From NCBI GenBank assembly GCA_039816955.1, contig JBCBWU010000005.1:9376-73375 (forward strand): a stretch of 64,000 nucleotides of DNA, given 5' to 3'. The DNA is from Lewinella sp039816955 (GTDB lineage: Bacteria > Bacteroidota > Bacteroidia > Chitinophagales > Saprospiraceae). The notes beneath the pieces were generated by a model, which was given only the letters and a program-made list of their open reading frames with translations, did not search any database and had not been told where the DNA came from. A program made the translations under genes and the position numbers. This document shows positions 43,867-49,915 of the stretch, in pieces (positions within the stretch are counted from its first letter, which is position 1; the number at the start of each line of letters is the position of its first letter).

Positions 43867-44295
43867 TTAGCGGAAGTAGCATTCCAGCCAGTCTAGAAAC
43901 GCCTGGCGGCGGCTATTAGAGACGGTCAAACTAACCTTACCTTCCAACACCACATAGCCTCCTTTTCCACGAACGTAGCGTTCCAGGTAATCGAAATTAA
44001 TGATATACGAGCGGTGAATCCGCACAAAACGATGAGGAGCCGATAGGCGGCTCTGCATATCCTGTAGGGTACGGCAAACTAGTAGCCGGTCCCCATCCTG
44101 GAAGTGCAGAAAAGTGTAATTGCCCGCGGCTTCGAGATATACGATATTTTCGATTCGCTCAAACCTTAGTCCATCCGTAATAGGCAAAGCAATTTTTGCG
44201 GAGGTTGGCGGTAGTGGTAGTGCACGATTAGTTGCAGGTAGTACTGTTTGTTTTCCGGAGATTGCAGTCATGGCACGTTGTTTTTTGTTTTGCAT
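43867..44295 (-). CDS. stand-alone LytTR DNA-binding protein
   Basis: A 142-aa protein: a variable N-terminus of about 40 residues and a LytTR domain (LRFERIENIVYLEAAGNYTFLHFQDGDRLLVCRTLQDMQSRL ... FVRIHRSYIINFDYLERYVRG). There is no receiver domain, so it is not a classic response regulator and may respond to expression level or a partner. It lies upstream of the glycosyltransferase gene and divergent from the TPR-like gene at 44446, either of which could be a target. Confidence 0.88.
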   Translation of the reverse strand: MQNKKQRAMTAISGKQTVLPATNRALPLPPTSAKIALPITDGLRFERIENIVYLEAAGNYTFLHFQDGDRLLVCRTLQDMQSRLSAPHRFVRIHRSYIINFDYLERYVRGKGGYVVLEGKVSLTVSNSRRQAFLDWLECYFR

Positions 44296-44445
44296 ATTAG
44301 CTGTGAATTCAAGCTAAAACAACCCAAATAGCAATCAAAAGTCAGGTTCTTGATTTTACTAAAAAATACCTGATGTCTGGTTTATTACTCACTCATTACC
44401 TAATTTTAAGACCGCAAGCAAATCCGTAATCGTCTAAATAATAGT

Positions 44446-45975
44446 ATGCCAAAGACGCCTTCCAGTCGATTATTTGACCTCATCAAGTCGCTCTCAGGTT
44501 CTGAGAAGCGTTACTTTAAGGTGATAAATAAGATGGAAGCCAATAGTAAATATCGGCTCTTATTTGAGGCAATCGAAGTCCAAGAAGTCTTTAAGGACGA
44601 AGCACTTCAGAGGGCCGTCTATGGCAATGAGGAAATTCAAAGCCGTAAGTACTCCGAACTCAAAGCTTATCTCTACGACCTCATTCTGAGAAGCCTCCAG
44701 CAGTACGATGAGCAAACTTCTATTGACTACCAGCTTAAGAGTTTACTACAGAGTGTCCGCTCTCTGTATCGCCGCCGGCTCCTCAATGACTGCAAGCACC
44801 TGCTGCGACGAGCCAAAAAGATTGCCCTGCAGTACGAGCAGTTTGCCACGATCCTGGAAGTACTTGACTGGGAAAAGAAGCTGGCCTACGCCAATGCCGA
44901 CATCGACTACTTTGATGCGCACTTACAGAACTTGCAGGAAGAAGAAGAACGTTGTCTACAACAGATGAGCAACATTAAGACCTATCAGGGGCTATTCTAT
45001 CGGCTATACTTAATGGTGAGGAAAAACACAGTGCGCTCCCAAGGCGGGCGCGAACAAGTGGAAAGGATCAAGCAGCACCCCTTATTAGCGGATGAGGAAC
45101 AGTGTTTGTCGTTCCGGGCTACCATACTCTATTATCGGGCACAAACGCTATTGGACTATCAACTCCGTGATCGTCTGAGCTTCTACCGCCAATGTAAAAC
45201 GCTGGTAGAATTGATGGAAACTAAACCTCATTTATTACGAGAAGACGCTTCTGAATATATCTCTGTCCTAAGTAATTATGCGACCAGTTGTGGTTATTTA
45301 AAGCGCTATGACGAGACGCGAATTGCCTTGCAAAAGCTTAAATCGATCAAGCCCAAAACCATTGATGATCAGCTGAAGATACACCGGCAGTACTACAACA
45401 ACTACTTCAGTCTTTGTATTGACACCGGTAAATTTGAGGAAGGTCTCCGGATTCTGATAGACCATCTCAAGGAGCTGAAAAAGCTGGACAAAAACTTATT
45501 TGAACGCAGTAGTTTTTTCTTCCAATATTTCTACATCTACTTCGGAGTGGAAGATTATGACCAGGCTTTGACCTACCTCAATGAGTGGCTCAGCTTGCCC
45601 CGTTCGGTAGAACAGCAGGACCTGCAGCACCTGGCGCGCTTACTCAACCTGATCATACACTTTGAATTGGGAAATACTATTTTGCTGAGTTCCCTGTTAC
45701 GTTCTACCCAGCGGAGCCTGCAGAAGAGTGGGCGCTATAATACTTTTGAGCAATTCTTCTTGGCCTGTTTACGCCAAGCTAGCCAAGCACCAGGCCTGAG
45801 AGAACGAAAGGCTGTCTTTGAGAACAGCCTTTCGAAGTTCAGTCATCTCGACTTGAACCCTGCGGATCGTGCGATCCTACGTTTCTTCAATTTTGCTTGT
45901 TGGCTAGAAGCTAAAGCGCAGAACGCTTCCTTTGCCGAAGTAGTAGAGCAACAAGCGGTAGGGGCCGCCTCTTAA
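44446..45975 (+). CDS. large helical-repeat protein of unknown function
   Basis: A 509-aa soluble protein, nearly all alpha-helical, with TPR-like units (LSNYATSCGYLKRYDETRIALQKLKSI, YYNNYFSLCIDTGKFEEGLRILIDHLKEL, YFYIYFGVEDYDQALTYLNEWLSL). It begins SSRLFDLIKSLSGSEKRYFKVINKM, an opening I associate with a group of uncharacterised Bacteroidota proteins often present in many copies. No enzymatic motif. It is divergent from the stand-alone LytTR gene and overlaps the end of the small double-glycine peptide gene by four bases. Confidence 0.75.
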   Translation: MPKTPSSRLFDLIKSLSGSEKRYFKVINKMEANSKYRLLFEAIEVQEVFKDEALQRAVYGNEEIQSRKYSELKAYLYDLILRSLQQYDEQTSIDYQLKSLLQSVRSLYRRRLLNDCKHLLRRAKKIALQYEQFATILEVLDWEKKLAYANADIDYFDAHLQNLQEEEERCLQQMSNIKTYQGLFYRLYLMVRKNTVRSQGGREQVERIKQHPLLADEEQCLSFRATILYYRAQTLLDYQLRDRLSFYRQCKTLVELMETKPHLLREDASEYISVLSNYATSCGYLKRYDETRIALQKLKSIKPKTIDDQLKIHRQYYNNYFSLCIDTGKFEEGLRILIDHLKELKKLDKNLFERSSFFFQYFYIYFGVEDYDQALTYLNEWLSLPRSVEQQDLQHLARLLNLIIHFELGNTILLSSLLRSTQRSLQKSGRYNTFEQFFLACLRQASQAPGLRERKAVFENSLSKFSHLDLNPADRAILRFFNFACWLEAKAQNASFAEVVEQQAVGAAS

Positions 45976-46211
45976 CGACGCTCCTTACCAATGCGTAAGG
46001 ATCTCGTCATGGTGCTACCACCTCCTTGTATCAGCCCTTGTAGACCACCTGCCTGATCATTAAAACGGATATCTACTTCATCCCAGCGAACAAACTGAGA
46101 GCCAGCTGATACGCCAACCATTTCTCGATACCCCCCTTTAACTTGACGGAGTTCTTCTTGATTCATTGCTTGAGGGAGCTGCTTGCGGTTTTGAGTTTTC
46201 TTCTGGTCCAT
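45972..46211 (-). CDS. small peptide with double-glycine leader-like segment
   Basis: A 79-aa peptide. Residues 16-27 read MNQEELRQVKGG, which resembles the double-glycine leaders of bacteriocins and RiPP precursors exported by C39-peptidase transporters (hydrophobic residue at -4, Val at -4/-3, GG at the end). The preceding residues are basic and Gln-rich. The putative core of 52 residues (YREMVGVSAGSQFVRWDEVDIRF ...) contains GG pairs and a basic tail, and no cysteines. No transporter, protease or maturation enzyme is adjacent, so the leader interpretation is an inference. It converges with the TPR-like gene. Confidence 0.6.
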   Translation of the reverse strand: MDQKKTQNRKQLPQAMNQEELRQVKGGYREMVGVSAGSQFVRWDEVDIRFNDQAGGLQGLIQGGGSTMTRSLRIGKERR

Positions 46212-46335
46212 GTCAGATCGTGTTTTAGCGTATTAGTGAGTAGATAAAAACTATTTTGCCTAATTTAAAAATAACTCTATTTGATAGCAAACCCAAACCC
46301 GATTTTGCAAAAAGTCAGGTTGCTAAATAAAATTA

Positions 46336-47337
46336 CTACCCGTTGCTAAAATCGATTTCTGTATTATCCCCGATGTTTAAACTCTGCCGCAAGCCGGTAA
46401 TAGAAGTATCATTACCCACCACCGACCGCTGTAAGATAACCTCCTTGATACTGGTATAGTTACCAATGATAGAATTTTTGAGGATCGCGTTACTGATATT
46501 GACGTTAGAACCCACCGTAACGTGTGGCCCAATAATACTGTTGGCAATCTTGCAGTCCTTACCAATACTGACCGGATGGATAATGATAGAGTTTTCCAGG
46601 TTTGGTATATCCTTGGAAGCGAAGCCTTCCCGATCTAAAAAGATAGCATTGGTTTCCAACAGCACCTCTCTTTGCCCACAATCAAACCAATTATCCACCG
46701 GGTAGATATCAAAATGCACCTCCTTTTCCACCATGCGCATGAGCGCGTCGGTCAGGGGATAATTATCGTCGGTCTTGATTTTGCGGCTGATATTAAAGTC
46801 CAGCGCGTCGAGAAGCACGTCTACCTCTTTGATCTTATAAACCCCCACCATGGCTAAATCAGATTTGGGAATACGAGGTTTTTCAATGAGGCGATTAACG
46901 GTTCCGTCTTGCTTGAGCTCGACAACACCAAATTGACGGGGATCGGATACCTTTCTTACCGCCAGACAAGAATGAGGGTTGTTAACGATCTTCTCAATAT
47001 TGGCATCGATGATCACATCACCAAAGAAGATGATGATTTCTTCCGCATCAGCAAAGGTCTGCCGTGCGGTCCAAAGTGCGTGGCCAGACCCTCTTCGGTC
47101 ACCTTGTAGTACAAACTCGGCATTGAGCTCGGGGTAGGCTTCTTGAACGTACGATTCAATTTTCTCTCCCAGATAACCGATGATGAAGACAAAATCGGTG
47201 ACGCCAATACTCACCAACTGATCGATGATGAAGGAAATAATGGGTTTCCCAGCTACCGGGATCAGCGGCTTGGGTTGTGTATACGTCAACGGACGTAGGC
47301 GTTTCCCGGCTCCCGCAACGGGGATCACTGCTTTCAT
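46336..47337 (-). CDS. sugar nucleotidyltransferase with left-handed beta-helix
   Basis: A 333-aa enzyme. The N-terminal nucleotidyltransferase domain has VAGAGKRLRPLTYTQPKPLIPVAGKP at the start, VLQGDRRGSGHALWTA, IIFFGDVIID with the metal-binding Asp, and IEKPRIP. The C-terminal 90 residues show hexapeptide repeats (IIIHPVSIGKDCKIANSIIGPHVTVGSNVNISNAIL) forming a beta-helix, often an acetyltransferase or oligomerisation domain. It activates a sugar-1-phosphate with an NTP (glucose-1-phosphate thymidylyltransferase-like or mannose-1-phosphate guanylyltransferase-like). The exact sugar cannot be told. Confidence 0.88.
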   Translation of the reverse strand: MKAVIPVAGAGKRLRPLTYTQPKPLIPVAGKPIISFIIDQLVSIGVTDFVFIIGYLGEKIESYVQEAYPELNAEFVLQGDRRGSGHALWTARQTFADAEEIIIFFGDVIIDANIEKIVNNPHSCLAVRKVSDPRQFGVVELKQDGTVNRLIEKPRIPKSDLAMVGVYKIKEVDVLLDALDFNISRKIKTDDNYPLTDALMRMVEKEVHFDIYPVDNWFDCGQREVLLETNAIFLDREGFASKDIPNLENSIIIHPVSIGKDCKIANSIIGPHVTVGSNVNISNAILKNSIIGNYTSIKEVILQRSVVGNDTSITGLRQSLNIGDNTEIDFSNG

Positions 47338-47633
47338 AAGGTCCTCAGCAATTTTTGCGTTTGCGTAACGGCCAACTAAGGTAGTGATTTGCTGGGGTAA
47401 TTAGGATAGTTTTTACAATAACAAATTCAGCAGACTAAAGGTAGTTGCATATCTTTTGTCAGCAGCCAGGTCTACATTTCTACTCTGCTGCGCGTAGCTG
47501 GCTAGCTGTAAGTATCTACTGCTTCCAAATCCACTAGGAAATGAGTAGTTTTATTGAAGAACTGATTTAAACTTTTGTGGTGTTGGTGAGCCCAATGCCC
47601 TTTAGGTTCTGACGAAGAGGCTTTCCGAGTGCA

Positions 47634-47700
47634 TACCTGCCTGCCCGCCGTACAAGACTTTGGCAGGCGGGGAAGGTATCCCGCAGCAAGTGCGGGAAGG
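47634..47700. repeat. GC-rich hairpin element in a 461-bp gap
   Basis: In the gap 47338-47798 a short GC-rich patch contains CCCGCC (47644-47649) opposite GGCGGG (47666-47671) and then a perfect hairpin CCCGCA-GCAAG-TGCGGG (47680-47696). The CTGCCCGCC ... GGCAGGCGGGG phrase resembles dispersed intergenic repeats found in many Bacteroidota. A 134-codon minus-strand frame across the region has no coding character. The rest of the gap shows nothing else I can name. Confidence 0.45.
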
Positions 47701-47798
47701 AAAACGCTGAAGCCAGGTTCTGTAAAACATTGATACGTAGGCCATTAGAAAAGTTTAAATCAGTTCGAACGCAATACCACGGCAGAAAAATTAATGCA

Positions 47799-48208
47799 AT
47801 GGCCAAGAAAAAGCTTGTCAACGCAGAGACAGATAGAAATGTAGATGAATTCATTGCAGATGTAAGCCCTAAATACCGCCAGGCTGATAGCAAGGTGCTG
47901 ATCAAAATGATGGAAGAAATTACGGGCTTCCCACCAAAAATCTGGGGCGTTAGTATTGTCGGCTTTGGCAAGTACCCCTACCAACGTAAAATGGTGATGA
48001 ATACGAATGGTTTAACGTCGGCTTTTCACCTGGTAAAAGTCGGTTAAGCATTTACCTGATGTACGATATCAACGAAGAGACCGAACTACTGGCCAAGCTT
48101 GGAAAACACAAAACGGGTAAAGGTTGCCTCTACCTGAATAAGTTAGCCGATATTGACCTTGAAGTACTGAAAGAAATGATCCGCAAAAGTGATCGTTGGC
48201 AGCGGTAA
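47799..48208 (+). pseudogene. DUF1801 gene with a single-base frameshift
   Basis: From the ATG at 47799 the frame gives MAKKKLVNAETDRNVDEFIADV ... KIWGVSIVGFGKYPYQRK, a typical DUF1801 start, then goes out of frame and stops at 48047. Reading from the other frame after the A-run at 47988-47991 gives GDEYEWFNVGFSPGKSRLSIYLMYD followed by LLAKLGKHKTGKGCLYLNKLADIDLEVLKEMI up to TAA at 48206-48208, which is the rest of the DUF1801 domain. Restoring one A in the run would give an intact protein of 136 residues. Function of the family is unclear. It could be a true mutation or an assembly error. Confidence 0.85.
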
Positions 48209-48250
48209 TCTTTACTTTGCCCAATCAATCAAAGACACACCCGACTATTC

Positions 48251-48769
48251 ATGAATCAATACAGCAAGGTCCTGGACCAAATTGTGATGACTGCCCGTCT
48301 TCAACTCCAGCAAGTTAGTAGTGAAGAAATGGCTGCTAAGTCTACACCTGAGAAATGGTCTAAAAAAGAAATCCTAGGCCACCTCATCGACTCTGCCTAC
48401 AACAACCATCAGCGCTTCTTGCGCGCCGAGCAGCAAGGGAATTTAGTTTTCCAAGGCTATGACCAGAATGCCTGGGTAAAGAAAAATGCCTATCAAGCAC
48501 GCGAGGTCAGCGAACTGATCCAAACTTGGGCGATGGTCAACTATCATTTGGCTCGCCTGGTGGAAGGCTTACCTGCGGGCTTGCTACAGAAAACTTCCTC
48601 AGACCATAATTTCCATATCATCGGAATGAATCGACCCAGTGAGGAATCAGCCTCTTCGCTTGGATATTTAGTCTGGGACTACATTGCCCACCTGGAGCAT
48701 CATCTGAGTCAATTGATTCCTAACTACCGCTCCATCAACCCTCCCTTTACCAATCATGATGCAATATGA
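48251..48769 (+). CDS. DinB-like metalloprotein
   Basis: A 172-aa four-helix-bundle protein of the DinB/YfiT superfamily. It has KSTPEKWSKKEILGHLIDSAYNNHQRFLRA with the first histidine of the metal site, AWVKKNAYQAREVSELIQTWAMVNYHLARLV, and LGYLVWDYIAHLEHHLSQL with the closing His pair. Superfamily members bind a divalent metal and some act as thiol-dependent transferases; this one is uncharacterised. It overlaps the VOC gene by four bases (ATGA), so the two are translationally coupled. Confidence 0.85.
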   Translation: MNQYSKVLDQIVMTARLQLQQVSSEEMAAKSTPEKWSKKEILGHLIDSAYNNHQRFLRAEQQGNLVFQGYDQNAWVKKNAYQAREVSELIQTWAMVNYHLARLVEGLPAGLLQKTSSDHNFHIIGMNRPSEESASSLGYLVWDYIAHLEHHLSQLIPNYRSINPPFTNHDAI

Positions 48770-49131
48770 AAACTGAACTCCGATTCACCACCCCTGTGCT
48801 ACCCAGTGAAGACATCCAGCGAGATATAGACTGGTACGAAAAATACACTGGCTTTGTGGCTAGCTCACATGATAACCTGTACGCCGTGCTCAAACGCGAG
48901 CACCTGTACCTACACTTGCAATGGCATGCCGATACGGAGGACGATCCTTTACTGGGTGGCTCTGTGGTACGCATCTTTGTCAAGAACATACAACCGATCT
49001 TCCAGGAATTTATCGAAAGAGGAACTGTCCCAACGGACAAACTACGGATGAATACGCCTTGGGGCACGCATGAGTTTGGGTTTTATGACCTGAACAAGAA
49101 CGCGGTATTTATTGTGGAGGCGGTGGATTAG
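48766..49131 (+). CDS. VOC (glyoxalase/bleomycin-resistance-like) family protein
   Basis: A 121-aa protein with the vicinal-oxygen-chelate pattern: RFTTPVLPSEDIQRDIDWYEKYTGFVASSHDNLYAVLKREHLYLHLQWHA, then VVRIFVKNIQPIFQEFIERGTV and PWGTHEFGFYDLNKNAVFIVEAVD. Its length and the WG-EF-DLNxN ending resemble bleomycin-resistance-type members that bind small molecules. The substrate is unknown. It is coupled to the DinB-like gene. Confidence 0.85.
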   Translation: MKTELRFTTPVLPSEDIQRDIDWYEKYTGFVASSHDNLYAVLKREHLYLHLQWHADTEDDPLLGGSVVRIFVKNIQPIFQEFIERGTVPTDKLRMNTPWGTHEFGFYDLNKNAVFIVEAVD

Positions 49132-49138
49132 TTTATTA

Positions 49139-49250
49139 AACCACCAAGGCACCCAAGAGCACCAAGAAAAAGCTAACCACTACCTACTAATCACTGAAAA
49201 CTGGCTACTTTTTGAACCACATTAGCCACATAAGAGCACATTAGAATTCC
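49139..49250. repeat. two periodic CAC-word intergenic repeats
   Basis: 49139-49170 reads as three 9-10 base words of the type CACCAAGG/CACCCAAGAG/CACCAAGAA. 49214-49250 is a similar three-word run with ATTAG instead of AAG (CACATTAGC/CACATAAGAG/CACATTAGAA). Both open with AACCAC. Strings of this kind are scattered in intergenic DNA of many Bacteroidota; their function is not known. They do not form long hairpins. Confidence 0.6.
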
Positions 49251-49357
49251 CAAACTAATATGATAATCGAACATTCGAACACTCAAACTGTCCAACTCTC
49301 AAACTAACTCAACCAACCAGTGCCGCAGGCACAACTAATTCAACCCAATTCACTAAT
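49251..49357. repeat. AACT/CAACT word repeat with GTGCC hairpin
   Basis: This stretch repeats short words (AACTAACTCAACCAACC, ACTAATTCAAC, CACTAATTC) and contains the hairpin GTGCC-GCA-GGCAC at 49320-49332. Its reverse complement resembles 60150-60270 in order and wording, including a GAGCC-TGC-GGCTC hairpin and a GGAAATTCTAA-GTGCTCTT module. Confidence 0.6.
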
Positions 49358-49915
49358 TCACTCCCTTACCGTTTCCAAACCCACCACCACCCAATTCTCC
49401 CCGTCAGGAGCCTGGTAGTGATGCATATCCACAAAACCTACCTTTTGGTGGGCGCGGATGGAACGGGTGTTCCGGGTAGAGATTTCGGTGATGATCAGCT
49501 CATAATCAGCGGCCATGCGTTTTTGCATCTCGCGGTAGAGGCCCGTGAAAACACCCTGACCACGATGTGCTTTGGCTACACAAACTTGTCCCATCAGGAT
49601 ATAGGGCACATCTAGCACCGATCTACCATTCCAGTTGAGCGTATCAATTAGTTCGAAAAGGGGGATGAGAATGGGAATCCGGTCACTAAAATCGCGCGTC
49701 ATACTGAGGACATAGCCGGCCAGATCATCACCCGCTTTTGCGATGGTGTGCGCGCAGGCGTCGTTCATGTCACCTAGTAGAGAAAGGTCGTGCTCAACTG
49801 TCAGAAAACCTTGCTCCAAGGCCTCAGCGGCACTGATTGCTTTGGGCAAATTAGCTTGCTGTAAGGCCAGTATCTTAGGAAGATCTGCCTCCGTGGCGGC
49901 GGCGTAGCGTATCAT
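49358..49915 (-). CDS. GNAT family N-acetyltransferase
   Basis: A 185-aa cytoplasmic enzyme. MIRYAAATEADLPKILALQQANLPKA is a standard GNAT opening. The acetyl-CoA loop is in ILMGQVCVAKAHRGQGVFTGLYREMQKRM (Q/RxxGxG/A), followed by ITEISTRNTRSIRAHQKVGFVDMHHYQ. The acceptor substrate is unknown. Its start codon overlaps the parC stop by one base (TAATG), so it is probably the second gene of the parC operon. Confidence 0.9.
   Translation of the reverse strand: MIRYAAATEADLPKILALQQANLPKAISAAEALEQGFLTVEHDLSLLGDMNDACAHTIAKAGDDLAGYVLSMTRDFSDRIPILIPLFELIDTLNWNGRSVLDVPYILMGQVCVAKAHRGQGVFTGLYREMQKRMAADYELIITEISTRNTRSIRAHQKVGFVDMHHYQAPDGENWVVVGLETVRE

Noticed and set aside
47567..47971. 134-codon minus-strand open frame
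   Set aside because: It runs through the GC-rich hairpin patch and antisense to the clear DUF1801 sequence, so it is a shadow.
49139..49357. Possible CRISPR array or tandem gene remnants
   Set aside because: The repeated words are 9-10 bases long with no constant-length spacers, and no cas genes are present.
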